From NCBI RefSeq assembly GCF_026341035.1, contig NZ_JAPEOQ010000002.1, positions 3,782,001-3,846,000 of the forward strand: 64,000 nt of DNA, in the 5' to 3' direction. Below are positions 33,522 through 42,379 of the stretch, piece after piece. The translations under genes were made by a program, and so were the position numbers. Numbering within the stretch: the stretch's first letter is position 1; each line of letters opens with the position of its first letter. The notes below the pieces were generated by a model. The model was not told the DNA's origin and made no database searches. It saw only the letters and a program-made list of their open reading frames with translations. Source of the DNA: Streptomyces sp. NBC_01016. Its GTDB lineage: Bacteria; Actinomycetota; Actinomycetes; Streptomycetales; Streptomycetaceae.

Positions 33522-33917
33522 ATGACGCGCTTCCATGAGACCAAGCACCGGCTCGTCACCACCTTCCAGCGCCACATCGCCAACCCCGTGACCCGGCGCC
33601 TGCCGACCCAGGTCCTCCTGGAGACGACCGGCCGCACGTCGGGGCTCGCGCGCCGCACCCCGGTCGGAGGGCGGCGCGTCGGCGGGGCCTTCTGGCTGGT
33701 CTCGGAGTTCGGGTTCAAGTCCCAGTACGTGCGCAACATCCAGGCCGACCCCCGCGTCCGCGTCCGCCTGCGGTCCCACTGGCACAGTGGGACCGCGCAC
33801 CTGCTGCCCGACGACGACGCCCGCGCCCGCCTGGGGGCCCTGCCGCGCCTCAACAGCGCCGCCGTCCGCGGCCTCGGCGTCGACCTCTTGACCGTACGTG
33901 TCGATCTCCATGACTGA
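33522..33917 (+). CDS. Ddn-family deazaflavin (F420)-dependent nitroreductase
   Basis: A 131-residue split-barrel protein of the DUF385/Ddn family: PTQVLLETTGRTSGLARRTPVGGRRVGGAFWLVSEFG is the F420-binding signature, followed by YVRNIQADPRVRVRLRSHWHSGTA. Members use F420H2 to reduce quinones or nitro compounds. ATG 33522 fits the family start. The gene ends 18 bp before the RNase H start, and the two are likely cotranscribed. Confidence 0.9.
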   Translation: MTRFHETKHRLVTTFQRHIANPVTRRLPTQVLLETTGRTSGLARRTPVGGRRVGGAFWLVSEFGFKSQYVRNIQADPRVRVRLRSHWHSGTAHLLPDDDARARLGALPRLNSAAVRGLGVDLLTVRVDLHD

Positions 33918-33935
33918 CCTGGCATGATCGGGGGC

Positions 33936-34616
33936 ATGGCAGAACGTGTGATCGCCGCGTGTGACGGCGCGTCCAAAGGAAATCCCGGACCCGCGGCTTG
34001 GGCCTGGGTCGTCGCCGACGGTGACGAGAAGCCCGTGCAGTGGGAGGCCGGAGCGCTCGGCACCGCGACGAACAACGTCGCCGAACTCACCGCCCTGGAG
34101 CGGCTGTTGAGTACGGTCGCCGCGGATGTGCCGCTCGAGGTGCGGATGGATTCGCAGTACGCGATGAAGGCGGTCACCACGTGGCTGCCCGGCTGGAAGC
34201 GCAAGGGCTGGAAGACGGCCGCGGGCAAGCCCGTCGCCAACCAGGAGCTGGTGCAGCGGATCGACGCGCTGCTCGACGGCCGCGAGGTCGAGTTCAAGTA
34301 CGTGCCCGCGCACCAGGTCGACGGCGACCCGCTGAACGATTTCGCGGACCGCGCCGCCAGCCAGGCAGCCGTCGCCCAGGAGGACGCGGGCAGCGCGCTC
34401 GGCTCGCCCGAGCCGCCGCCGTCCAGCCCGTCCTCCGCGAAGCCTCCGCGCGCGAAGGCGGCGTCCGCCAAGCGCACCTCCTCCGGCTCCTCCTCGCGCA
34501 CCCTCAAGGCGAAGTTCCCCGGCCGCTGCCGCTGCGGCCGCTCGTACGCCGCGGGGGAGGACATCGCCAAGAACCCTGACGGCTGGGGTCACCCGGAGTG
34601 CCGCACGTCTGCCTGA
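33936..34616 (+). CDS. Ribonuclease HI with C-terminal extension
   Basis: A 226-residue RNase H type 1. The DEDD active site is complete: D10 in CDGASKGNPG, E50 in NNVAELTALE, D72 in RMDSQYAM and D138 in NDFADRA, with His126 nearby. It removes RNA from RNA:DNA hybrids. After residue 150 a Ser/Pro/Lys-rich linker leads to a short Cys-rich tail (FPGRCRCGRSYAAGE, GWGHPEC), which may bind zinc and resembles small ssDNA/RNA-binding knuckles. ATG 33936; an ATG four codons earlier overlaps the upstream stop region. Terminator hairpin follows at 34641. Confidence 0.92.
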   Translation: MAERVIAACDGASKGNPGPAAWAWVVADGDEKPVQWEAGALGTATNNVAELTALERLLSTVAADVPLEVRMDSQYAMKAVTTWLPGWKRKGWKTAAGKPVANQELVQRIDALLDGREVEFKYVPAHQVDGDPLNDFADRAASQAAVAQEDAGSALGSPEPPPSSPSSAKPPRAKAASAKRTSSGSSSRTLKAKFPGRCRCGRSYAAGEDIAKNPDGWGHPECRTSA

Positions 34617-34640
34617 CCGAAGACGACTGAAGACGACATG

Positions 34641-34676
34641 GAGGGGCCCGGCGCGCAACACGGCGCCGGGCCCCTC
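34641..34676. terminator. Terminator hairpin between RNase HI and GH16 genes
   Basis: GAGGGGCCCGGCGC (34641-34654) pairs perfectly with GCGCCGGGCCCCTC (34663-34676) around an 8-base loop, between convergent genes. Confidence 0.85.
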
Positions 34677-34700
34677 TCAGTTCCCTACGTACTCACTTAC

Positions 34701-35561
34701 TCACGTGCTCACCCGCACGTAATCCACCACCAACTGCTGCGGGAACTGCGTACTGGAGTCCGGGTCGCCCGGCCAGTACCCGCCCACGGCGAGGTTGAGG
34801 ATCAGGAAGAACGGCTTCTCGAAGACCCACTGGTTGCCGCCGACGTCGGCGGGCGTCCGGGTCTGGTAGACCGTTCCGTCCACCGACCAGGTGATCTTGT
34901 TGGGCGTCCAGTCCACCGCGAACGTGTGGAAGGCGTCCGCGAAGGCCTGGCCGTTCGGCAGCGAGTACCCCGCGCCGATTCCGCCCGAGCCGGAGTAGCC
35001 GGGGCCGTGGATCGTGCCGTGCACCGTCGACGGCTCGAAGCCGACGTTCTCCATGATGTCGAGCTCGCCGGAGTTGGGCCAGCCGACCGAACCGATGTCG
35101 CTGCCCAGCATCCAGAACGCGGGCCAAATGCCCTGCCCGCGCGGGATCTTCATCCGGGCCTCGACGTGGCCGTGCGTCGTCTCGAACTTCCCCGACGTGT
35201 TGAGGCGCGACGAGGTGTACTCACATGTCCCGTACCAGCACTGGTAGTTGGAGGGGTTCTCCTTGCGGGCGGTGATGACCAGGTTGCCCTGACCGTCGAG
35301 CTTGGCGTTGTTGTTGCCCGCCGTGTAGTACTGCCGCTCGTGGTTGTTGACGTTGTCGCCGGTCTCGGTCTGCCACTTCGAACCGTCGACCGCCGAGCCC
35401 GCGGGCCCGTCGAAGTCGTCGGAGAAGGTGACCGCCGCGGTGTGCGCGTCGCCGTCGGTCTCGGCGGCGTTCGCCGAGGGCACGAACGCCGCGGCGACAC
35501 ACAGCAGGGCCGCGGCGCCCAGCGGGAGTCTGCGGCTCAGCGGGCGGAGGGAACTGCGCAT
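34701..35561 (-). CDS. Secreted GH16 endo-beta-glucanase
   Basis: A 286-residue secreted enzyme. Signal peptide (about 1-32, ending PSANA) and a single family 16 beta-sandwich: FSDDFDGPAGSAVDGSKW, GTCEYTSSRLNTSGKFETTHGHVEARMKIPRGQGIWPAFWMLG, catalytic block GELDIMENVG with the two Glu flanking Asp, and PFFLILNLAVGGYWPG. It likely cuts beta-1,3 or mixed-linkage glucans of fungal or plant walls. No carbohydrate-binding module is attached. The ATG at 35561 is fixed by the signal peptide. Confidence 0.93.
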   Translation of the reverse strand: MRSSLRPLSRRLPLGAAALLCVAAAFVPSANAAETDGDAHTAAVTFSDDFDGPAGSAVDGSKWQTETGDNVNNHERQYYTAGNNNAKLDGQGNLVITARKENPSNYQCWYGTCEYTSSRLNTSGKFETTHGHVEARMKIPRGQGIWPAFWMLGSDIGSVGWPNSGELDIMENVGFEPSTVHGTIHGPGYSGSGGIGAGYSLPNGQAFADAFHTFAVDWTPNKITWSVDGTVYQTRTPADVGGNQWVFEKPFFLILNLAVGGYWPGDPDSSTQFPQQLVVDYVRVST

Positions 35562-35736
35562 GGGGCATCACATCACTTCGGGTAGGGGGTCGTGCCGTCC
35601 CGCGGCACGCCAGAAAGTGAAGGCAAGAAAGCTGCGCTTGACGTGTTCTGTTCAAGGCTTGATTTAAGGGGCGGGGCGAAGGGGCGTCAAGGGACTGCGC
35701 GAAAGTCCGTACCAGTGTTCCCGGTTAAGGTTTGCC

Positions 35737-35772
35737 GACGATCTTCGAGACGAGCTTCGAGGCGACCTTCGA
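35737..35772. repeat. Three-copy 12-bp tandem repeat before the dehydrogenase
   Basis: GACGATCTTCGA, GACGAGCTTCGA and GGCGACCTTCGA are contiguous (35737, 35749, 35761), ending 12 bp before the start codon of the dehydrogenase gene. Each unit contains TTCGA, and the array lies in its 5' leader. Confidence 0.75.
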
Positions 35773-35784
35773 ACCAGGAGTGAT

Positions 35785-36747
35785 GTGAGCATGCTGCGGT
35801 GCGCTGTACTCGACGACTACCAGGGCGTCGCCCGTGAACTTGCCGACTGGGACCGCCTGTCGGGGCGCCTCGACGTCACGTACCTGAATCGCTATATCGA
35901 TACGCACGATGAACTCGTCGCGTTGCTCGGCGACTGCGAGATCGTCGTCGTGATGCGTGAACGCACCCCGTTTCCCGCTGAGTTGATCGCGCGTCTGCCG
36001 AAGCTGCGGCTCCTCGTCACGTCGGGCATGCGCAACGCGTCCATCGATCTCGACGCCGCCGCCGCGCACGGCGTCACGGTCTGCGGCACCGCGAGCAACC
36101 CCGAACCGCCCGTCGAGCTGACCTGGGCCCTGATCCTGGGCCTCGCCCGCGGTGTCCTCACCGAGGGCGCCAGCCTGCGCGACGGCGGCCCCTGGCAGTC
36201 CACCCTGGGCGCCGACCTGCACGGCCACCGGCTCGGCCTGCTCGGCCTCGGCAAGATCGGCGCACGGGTCGCGCGCGTCGGCGCCGCCTTCGGCATGGAC
36301 GTCGCGGCGTGGAGCCAGAACCTCACCGCCGAGCGGGCCGCCGAAGCCGGTGTCACCCTCGCCGCCTCGAAGGAAGAGCTCCTCGACACCAGCGACTTCG
36401 TCTCGGTCCACCTCGTCCTGGGCGACCGCACCCGCGGCCTGCTGGGCGCCGACGAACTGCGCCGCATGCGCCGCACCGCCTACCTCGTCAACACCTCGCG
36501 CGCCGCGATCGTCGACCAGGAAGCGCTGGTGCGGGCGCTGCGCGAGGGCTGGATCGCCGGCGCGGGCAGCGATGTCTTCGACACCGAGCCCCTCCCGGCC
36601 GGCCACCCCCTGCGCACCGCCCCGAACTTCCTCGGCCTGCCCCACCTCGGTTACGTGACGCGCCGCAACTACGAGGGCTTCTTCCAGGGCGCCGTCGAGG
36701 ACATCGAGGCGTATCTGGCGGGGAGCCCCGTGCGCACCCTCGGCTGA
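35785..36747 (+). CDS. D-2-hydroxyacid dehydrogenase family protein
   Basis: A 320-residue NAD(P)-dependent oxidoreductase of the D-isomer-specific family. NAD motif GLGKIGARVARVGAAFG; catalytic Arg in NTSRAAIVD, Glu in DVFDTEPLP and His in LPHLGYVT form the expected triad. The protein reduces 2-keto acids such as glyoxylate, hydroxypyruvate or phenylpyruvate; the exact substrate is unclear. GTG 35785 has AGGAG at 4 bp; ATG 35791 is at 10 bp, so either may be used. Confidence 0.92.
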   Translation: MSMLRCAVLDDYQGVARELADWDRLSGRLDVTYLNRYIDTHDELVALLGDCEIVVVMRERTPFPAELIARLPKLRLLVTSGMRNASIDLDAAAAHGVTVCGTASNPEPPVELTWALILGLARGVLTEGASLRDGGPWQSTLGADLHGHRLGLLGLGKIGARVARVGAAFGMDVAAWSQNLTAERAAEAGVTLAASKEELLDTSDFVSVHLVLGDRTRGLLGADELRRMRRTAYLVNTSRAAIVDQEALVRALREGWIAGAGSDVFDTEPLPAGHPLRTAPNFLGLPHLGYVTRRNYEGFFQGAVEDIEAYLAGSPVRTLG

Positions 36748-36754
36748 CCTGGGA

Positions 36755-37219
36755 TCAGTCGCGTACGAACTCCCGCAGCTCCTCCGCGAGGTCCGGATAT
36801 TCGTCGAGTACGGCGCGTGTCGCGAACTCGTGGTCCGTGTAGTCGAAGCCCGGGGTGACGACCTCCGCCACCAGGCCGTGGCGGGCGTCGCCGAGCAGGT
36901 GCGAGGCCTTCCAGTGGCCGCCGGGCACCAGCAGGAAGCGCTCGTCGTCCGGGCCGAGGACGGTGCGCCGGAGGGTGCCGTCGGCGGTGACGGTCACGTA
37001 CTCCAGCGGGCCGCCGTCGATCAGGAAGTGCAGGATGTCGCTGCGGTTGCGGTGCAGCAGGCCGCTGGGCTGCCGCTCGTCGAGCAGATAGTAGATCGAT
37101 GTCGCCGAGGGGCGGGGGCCGTGCGGCGTCGAAAGGTCGTGCGGGCTCGTGTACACCCGGCGGAAGTAGCCGCCCTCGCCGTGCGGCTCCAGGTTCAACT
37201 CGCATCGCCAGTCGCGCAC
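36755..37219 (-). CDS. Cupin family protein (DUF985)
   Basis: A 154-residue single-domain cupin: EPHGEGGYFRRVYTS, ATSIYYLLDERQPSGLLHRNRSDILHFLIDGGPLEY, LVPGGHWKASHLLGDARHGLVAEVVTPGFDYTDHEF. This is the DUF985 family, whose cupin pocket holds His/Glu metal-site positions but whose activity is not assigned. GTG start at 37219. Convergent with the dehydrogenase gene (7 bp apart). Confidence 0.9.
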   Translation of the reverse strand: MRDWRCELNLEPHGEGGYFRRVYTSPHDLSTPHGPRPSATSIYYLLDERQPSGLLHRNRSDILHFLIDGGPLEYVTVTADGTLRRTVLGPDDERFLLVPGGHWKASHLLGDARHGLVAEVVTPGFDYTDHEFATRAVLDEYPDLAEELREFVRD

Positions 37220-37425
37220 CGTGGCTCCTCAGGGTGGATCATGGGTGGGTGGTCAAGCGTAGAGGGCGCGGGGCAGGGCTGCGGGAGGCTCGCGAGTACC
37301 GTGCGCTGTCGCCCGCGCACCCGCCGTGACCTGCAACTCCGTGATGAATGACGGGAGTTGGCATGAAAGACTGCGGGCAGGTCACACGTACCGCCCCGCC
37401 CGCTCAGCGACGTTGGAGAGTCCTC

Positions 37426-38211
37426 ATGACGGCACCCGCTCCCCGGCCCCGTATCGACACCAGCCAGGCGCACCCCGCGCGGGTCTACGACTGGCTGCTC
37501 GGCGGGAAGGACAACTACCCCGTCGACGAGGCCGTCGGTGAGCAGCTGCCGCCCGAGGCGCGGGACGCGGCGCGGCAGAACCGGGAGTTCATGCAGCGGG
37601 CCGCCGCCTGGCTCGCCGGGCAGGGCGTCGACCAGTACCTGGACATCGGCACCGGCATCCCGACCGCGCCGAACCTGCACCAGATCGTGCAGCGGATCGT
37701 TCCTTCGGCCAAGGTCGTCTACACCGACAACGACCCCATCGTGCTGCGGCACGCGCAGGCGCTGCTCGTCAGCAGCCCCGAGGGGGCCACCGACTACATC
37801 GAGGGCGATGTCCGCGAACCGGATGCCATCCTCGAACACGCCCGTACCGTCCTGGACTTCGACCGGCCGATCGCCCTGTCGCTGATCGCGCTGATGCACT
37901 TCGTCCCGGACGACGAGGAGGCGTACGGCATCGTCTCCAGGCTGGTGTCCGAGCTCCCGCCCGGCAGTCACCTGGTGCTGTCCAACGCCTCCAGCGACAT
38001 CTTCCCCGAGCTGGTCGAGAAGGTCGTGGCCCAGTACACGAAGGCCGGGATCCAGCTGGGCTTCCGCACCCGCGACGGGGTGGCGCGGTTCTTCAAGGGG
38101 CTCGACCTCGTGGAGCCGGGTCTGGTGACCGCCACGGAGTGGTTCCGCGACGAGCCCGCTCCCGCGCCCGAGCCGAGCGGCATCTACTCGGGCGTCGCCC
38201 GGATCTCCTGA
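37426..38211 (+). CDS. SAM-dependent methyltransferase, DUF574 (SAMT) family
   Basis: A 261-residue member of the large Streptomyces SAMT family. Signature HPARVYDWLLGGKDNYPVDEAVG near the start, SAM motif YLDIGTGIPTAPNLH, and VVYTDNDPIVLRHAQALL. The genus has dozens of copies and a function is unproven for nearly all. ATG 37426 follows GGAG; the upstream ATG at 37348 would add 26 poorly conserved residues. The stop codon lies inside the first unit of a 15-bp tandem repeat (38203-38271). Confidence 0.9.
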   Translation: MTAPAPRPRIDTSQAHPARVYDWLLGGKDNYPVDEAVGEQLPPEARDAARQNREFMQRAAAWLAGQGVDQYLDIGTGIPTAPNLHQIVQRIVPSAKVVYTDNDPIVLRHAQALLVSSPEGATDYIEGDVREPDAILEHARTVLDFDRPIALSLIALMHFVPDDEEAYGIVSRLVSELPPGSHLVLSNASSDIFPELVEKVVAQYTKAGIQLGFRTRDGVARFFKGLDLVEPGLVTATEWFRDEPAPAPEPSGIYSGVARIS

Positions 38212-38271
38212 ACACGGATCTCCTGAACACGGTTCTGTTGAATGCGGATTTCCGGCATACGGATTTCCTGA
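38203..38271. repeat. 15-bp tandem repeat covering a stop codon
   Basis: Four to five 15-bp units (starts 38203, 38218, 38233, 38248, and a partial at 38263), the first two identical (ATCTCCTGAACACGG). The first unit holds the TGA stop of the methyltransferase; the second repeats that TGA in the same phase, so read-through would stop again. Confidence 0.85.
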
Positions 38272-38272
38272 G

Positions 38273-39043
38273 TCACGCGGACGGCGGCGCGCCATTGAGC
38301 CGGGCCGACAGCTGGTGCGCCGCCGCGATCACCGCCTCCGCGACCCCAGGCAGCGCCTCCGGCGGCAGCCGGAACACGGGCGCCGACACATTGACGGCCG
38401 CCACCACATCGCCCCGGTGGTCGTGCACCGGCACGGCGACCGCGGTCAGGCCCGGCTCCATCTCCTCCGCGGCCACCGAGAAGCCGCGCGCCCGCTCCGC
38501 CCGCAGCCGCTCCAGGACGGCCGGTACGTCGCGGGGTGCCGCGTCCGTGCCGGGCAGCGGCGCCCCGTTCTCGGTCGTCAGAAGCGCGGCCACCTGGTCG
38601 TCGGGCAGCCCGAACAGCAGGGCGCGGCCCGTGGACGTGCAGTTCAGGGGCGAGGTGCGGCCGATCCACTCGTGCGCCTGAAGGCCGCGCGACGTGCGCT
38701 CGGTGAGCACCGTCACCACCCCGTGCCCGGACAGCACCGTCAGATACGCCGGCTCCCCGACGCGATGCACCAGATCCCGCAGAACCGGCGGCGCCTCCCC
38801 GTACAGCCGCTCCTCGCCCGCCGAGGAGGCCAGCGCCAGCAGCTGCCAGCCGACCCGATAACGCAACGTGCGCGGGTCCCGCTCCAGGAACCCCTCCTGC
38901 GCCAGGACCTTCAGGGTCCGTGACACCTGCGTCTTCTCCCGGCCCACCGCCTGGGCCACTTCCTGTACGCCCATCGGGCCCTGCGCGAGAGCGCGCAGCA
39001 CGTCCAGCGCGCGGTGCACGCTGCTCAGATTTTCCGCTGCCAT
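38273..39043 (-). CDS. IclR family transcriptional regulator
   Basis: A 256-residue IclR protein. Winged HTH at about 5-65 (SSVHRALDVLRALAQGPMGVQEVAQAVGREKTQVSRTLKVLAQEGFL) and the effector domain (about 80-250: SGHGVVTVLTERTSRGLQAHEWIGRTSPLNCTSTGRALLFGLPDDQV, LRAERARGFSVAAEEMEPGLTAVAVPVHDHRGDVVAAVNVSAP). It binds a small carboxylate-like ligand as a rule. Divergent from the asparagine synthase gene (82 bp apart), which it may control. ATG 39043. Confidence 0.92.
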   Translation of the reverse strand: MAAENLSSVHRALDVLRALAQGPMGVQEVAQAVGREKTQVSRTLKVLAQEGFLERDPRTLRYRVGWQLLALASSAGEERLYGEAPPVLRDLVHRVGEPAYLTVLSGHGVVTVLTERTSRGLQAHEWIGRTSPLNCTSTGRALLFGLPDDQVAALLTTENGAPLPGTDAAPRDVPAVLERLRAERARGFSVAAEEMEPGLTAVAVPVHDHRGDVVAAVNVSAPVFRLPPEALPGVAEAVIAAAHQLSARLNGAPPSA

Positions 39044-39124
39044 GACGCAAGACTGCCACAGCGGCGTGCGTATAGAGCAACTCGCATTGTTCCATTCGCA
39101 CGGACCGCCCTATGGTCGATCCAC

Positions 39125-40666
39125 ATGTGCGGAATCGCAAGCCTTCACAGTCATCACGGAAGTCTCGACACCGAGTGCGCCGACGCGGCGGCACAGGGAA
39201 TGCTCGACCGGCTCGCCCACCGCGGGCCCGACGACAGCGGGAGCCGGACGGTCGGCGGCCACAGCTGGCTCGGCCACCGCCGCCTCTCCATCGTCGACCT
39301 CGACGGCGGACACCAGCCCCTCGGCGGCACGAACGGCGACGACGACTGGTCGCTCGTGTGCAACGGCGAGATCTACAACCACCAGGAACTGCGCGAGGAG
39401 CTGCCCACCGAGGCCTTCGGCTCCTCCTCCGACTCGGCGGCGGCGCTCGCCGTGCTGCGCACGGAAGGGCCCGAGGGCCTGCTCCGGCTGCGCGGCATGT
39501 GGGCGCTGTGCGCGGCCACGCCCGGCGGCCGGTTCGTCGCCGCCCGCGACGCCATCGGCATCAAGCCCCTGTACTGGGCGCGCACCGACACCGCCGTGCA
39601 CTTCGCCTCCGAACTGCGCGCGTTCCACCCCGACGTCCAGCCGAACGCGGAGATCTTCCCGCCCGGCTGCTGGTGGACGCCCGAGGACGGCCTGCGCCGG
39701 TTCGCTGAGCCGGTTCCCGACGTGGCCGCTGCCTGGGGCGGGGTGTCCGAGCAGGTCGTCGAGAAGGCCACCTTCGAGGCCGTCGCCGACTCCATCCGCC
39801 GGCATCTGATGGCGGACGTCGAGGTCGGCGTGTTCCTCTCCGGCGGGCTCGACTCCAGCCTCGTCGCCGCGGTCGCCGCCGACGAGTACGCCCGTCAGGG
39901 CCGCCGCCTCAAGACCTTCGCCGTCGGCACGGAGGACTCCCCGGACCTGCTCGCCGCGCGGGACGCCGCCGCGTTCCTCGGTACCGAGCACCACGAGGCG
40001 GTGCTCGACGCCGAGGCCGCGGCGCGGGTGCTCGACGAGGTGGTCGGGTGCGTGGAGTCCTTCGACGCCAGCCTCATCCGCAGCGCCGTCCCGAACTGGT
40101 TCCTGTCCGAACTCGCCTCGCGGCACGTCAAGGCCGTGCTCACCGGCGAGGGCGCCGACGAACTCTTCGCCGGATACGGCTACTACCACGAGCGGCACGC
40201 AGCCCCCGACGAGCTGGACGCCGAACTGCGCCGCACCATAGGCACGTTGCACGGCCTCAACCTCCAGCGCTGCGACCGCGTCACCATGGCGCACGGCCTG
40301 GAGGCGCGGGTCCCGTTCCTCGACCGGGACGTCATCGCACACGCCATGTCACTGCCCGCGCCCGTCAAGGGACTTGAGGACGACGGCATGGAGAAGGGAC
40401 ACCTGCGTCGCGCCTTCGCGGGCTGGCTCCCGGAGCACCTGCTGTGGCGGCGCAAGGAGCAGTTCGGCACGGGCAGCGGCGCGGAGAGCGTCCTGAGCCC
40501 GCTGTGGGACAGCCGCATCACGGACGCGGAGTTCGCGGCGGCGACCGCCGAGGACGGGGCGCCCGAGCTGCGCAGCAAGGAGGAGCTCGGCTACTACCGG
40601 ACGTTCCGGGCCGCGCTGCCCGGCGTACGCCCGGAGGCGGTGCTCACGCGGTTCGCGACGGCGTAG
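39125..40666 (+). CDS. Asparagine synthase (glutamine-hydrolysing)
   Basis: A 513-residue AsnB-family enzyme. The N-terminal class II glutaminase starts MCGIASLHSH so that Cys2 becomes the nucleophile after Met removal, with RLSIVDLDGGHQPLGG and CNGEIYNHQELR. The C-terminal domain has the ATP PP-loop SGGLDSS and GEGADELFAGYGYYH. Length is shorter than E. coli AsnB (554) but close to the single-domain actinobacterial forms and related amidotransferases, so a role in a specialised pathway is possible. No neighbouring biosynthetic genes. Start fixed by Cys2. Confidence 0.9.
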   Translation: MCGIASLHSHHGSLDTECADAAAQGMLDRLAHRGPDDSGSRTVGGHSWLGHRRLSIVDLDGGHQPLGGTNGDDDWSLVCNGEIYNHQELREELPTEAFGSSSDSAAALAVLRTEGPEGLLRLRGMWALCAATPGGRFVAARDAIGIKPLYWARTDTAVHFASELRAFHPDVQPNAEIFPPGCWWTPEDGLRRFAEPVPDVAAAWGGVSEQVVEKATFEAVADSIRRHLMADVEVGVFLSGGLDSSLVAAVAADEYARQGRRLKTFAVGTEDSPDLLAARDAAAFLGTEHHEAVLDAEAAARVLDEVVGCVESFDASLIRSAVPNWFLSELASRHVKAVLTGEGADELFAGYGYYHERHAAPDELDAELRRTIGTLHGLNLQRCDRVTMAHGLEARVPFLDRDVIAHAMSLPAPVKGLEDDGMEKGHLRRAFAGWLPEHLLWRRKEQFGTGSGAESVLSPLWDSRITDAEFAAATAEDGAPELRSKEELGYYRTFRAALPGVRPEAVLTRFATA

Positions 40667-40691
40667 CCGCTACGCGGGTACGGGACGGGCG

Positions 40692-41543
40692 CTACGAGAG
40701 TTGGGAGCGGGCCGCGGCCACCGCCTGCTCGGCATAGCCGCGGCCGAACAGCACCGTGTGCACCAGGAGCGGGAAGAGCTGGTGCAGCGGGACGCGGTCG
40801 CGCCAGCCGTCGGCGAGCGGCGCCGCCTGCTGGTAGCCGTCGATGATCCGGTCCAGATGCGGCGCTCCGAACAGGTGCAGCATCGCCAGATCGGTCTCGC
40901 GGTGCCCGCCGTGCGCGGCCGGGTCGATGAGCCTGGCCGCGCCGTCGGCGCCCCACAACAGGTTGCCGTTCCACAGGTCGCCGTGCAGCCGGGCGGGCGG
41001 CTCGGCGGGGCCCGCGAGTTCGGGCAGCCGCTCGCAGACCCGCTCGATCGGCTCCGCCTCGGCGAGGGAGACCGTTCCGGCGTCCACGGCTTCGCGCAGG
41101 TAGGGGAGCACCCGGTGGGCGGCGTACCAGCGCGGCCAGTCGTCGCCCGGCACATTGCGCATGGGGGCGAGCCCGATGTACGCCTCCGTCGGCCCTTCGG
41201 GCGGCGCCGCGCCGAACGCCGGGGCTCCGGCGCCGTGCAGCCGCGCCAGGTCCGCACCGAACCGCACTGCCGCGTCCGCGCTCGGCCGCCCCTGCGTGAC
41301 CCGGTCGACGACGAGGCACCGCTCGTCGTAGCCGTGCACCGTGGGCACCGCCACCGCGCCGGCCGCCGCGAGCCATCGGAGCCCGGCCGCCTCCGCGCGC
41401 GTTGCCGCCGGGTCGTCGGCCTGCTTCACCATCACCACGCGCCCGTCGTCGAGGGTGACCTCGGCGAGGTGGGACGAGAGGCGGCGCTGGGCGGTGGCCG
41501 GACGGCCGGTGAAGCGGGTCGCGGCGGCTTCGAGTGCAGACAT
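40692..41543 (-). CDS. Fructosamine kinase family protein
   Basis: A 283-residue kinase-fold protein: VMVKQADDPAATRAEAAGLRWL (Lys that binds ATP), ARLHGDLWNGNLLWG as catalytic loop, and RLIDPAAHGGHRETDLAMLHLFG in place of the DFG-type metal loop. Fructosamine-3-kinase relatives phosphorylate ketoamines on glycated proteins or small glycation products, leading to deglycation. ATG 41543. Convergent with the asparagine synthase gene. Confidence 0.92.
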   Translation of the reverse strand: MSALEAAATRFTGRPATAQRRLSSHLAEVTLDDGRVVMVKQADDPAATRAEAAGLRWLAAAGAVAVPTVHGYDERCLVVDRVTQGRPSADAAVRFGADLARLHGAGAPAFGAAPPEGPTEAYIGLAPMRNVPGDDWPRWYAAHRVLPYLREAVDAGTVSLAEAEPIERVCERLPELAGPAEPPARLHGDLWNGNLLWGADGAARLIDPAAHGGHRETDLAMLHLFGAPHLDRIIDGYQQAAPLADGWRDRVPLHQLFPLLVHTVLFGRGYAEQAVAAARSQLS

Positions 41544-41659
41544 GACCCTCAGCGTAGGACGACCGCGGGGCCGTTGACGTGGTGCGCCGCGCGCTGGTCT
41601 GCTGCGGTGATCAACGCGGGGCTCGACCCCCGTCAACGTATGGAACGAGGCGAACACGG

Positions 41660-42379
41660 ATGAGTACCACGGCAGTTGCTCCCGTCCTGGTCGTGCAGAA
41701 CACCAAGAGCGGCGGCCCCGGGCGGGTCGGCGACTGGCTGTGCGAGGCGGGCCTCGTGCTCGAGGTGCTGCGCCCGTACGAGGGTGCGGAGATGCCCGGG
41801 ACGCTGGACGGCAGGCCCCTGCTGGTGCTGGGCGGCGGATTCCTGCCGGACGACGACGAACGCGCGCCCTGGCTGCCCGCCACCCGCCGCCTCGTCGCGG
41901 AGGGCCTCGACCGGGGCACGCCCGTCCTCGGGATCTGCCTCGGCGGCCAGTTGCTCGCACACGTCGCGGGCGGCAGTGTGCGGGGGAATCACGGGCGACC
42001 GGAGTACGGAAGCACCCGGATACGGATGCGACCCGAGGCCGCGGATGACCCGCTGCTGCACGGGCTCGGCGCGACGGTTCCGGCGATCGAGCGGCACGTC
42101 GACCAGATCACTGAACTGCCGCCGGGCGCCGCCTGGCTGGCGTCCACCGAGGACTGCCCGCACCAGGCGTTCCGGGTGGGGGAGCGGGCCTGGGGCGTCC
42201 AGTTCCACCCGGAGGCGGAGGCCGCGCGGATCGCGACGTGGGACCCGGCTCCGCCGGCCCGGCAGGGCTTCGACCGGGACCGGCTGCACGCCGCGGCGGT
42301 GGCCGACGAGGGCGCGGCCGTCGCGGCGTGGTCGGAGGTCACACGGAGGTTCGCTCGGGTGTGCGCGACGATGCCGTGA
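41660..42379 (+). CDS. Class I glutamine amidotransferase
   Basis: A 239-residue GATase1 domain. Nucleophile Cys in GTPVLGICLGGQLLAHVAGG and the His-Glu pair in WGVQFHPEAE complete the triad. The protein resembles the GuaA-like stand-alone amidotransferases that supply ammonia to or hydrolyse gamma-glutamyl compounds (PuuD-like or aspartate/amine metabolism). ATG 41660 with a weak ribosome site; the upstream frame to 41579 is less likely. Its 3' end overlaps the convergent transporter gene by 41 bp. Confidence 0.88.
   Translation: MSTTAVAPVLVVQNTKSGGPGRVGDWLCEAGLVLEVLRPYEGAEMPGTLDGRPLLVLGGGFLPDDDERAPWLPATRRLVAEGLDRGTPVLGICLGGQLLAHVAGGSVRGNHGRPEYGSTRIRMRPEAADDPLLHGLGATVPAIERHVDQITELPPGAAWLASTEDCPHQAFRVGERAWGVQFHPEAEAARIATWDPAPPARQGFDRDRLHAAAVADEGAAVAAWSEVTRRFARVCATMP

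Noticed and set aside
33363..34661. A 432-codon minus-strand frame across Ddn and RNase H genes
   Set aside because: Opposed by two clear plus-strand families and two terminators; no recognisable motif.
39125..40666. Asparagine synthase as a marker of a lasso-peptide or other biosynthetic cluster
   Set aside because: No leader peptide, protease, or other pathway genes nearby; flanks are IclR and fructosamine kinase.
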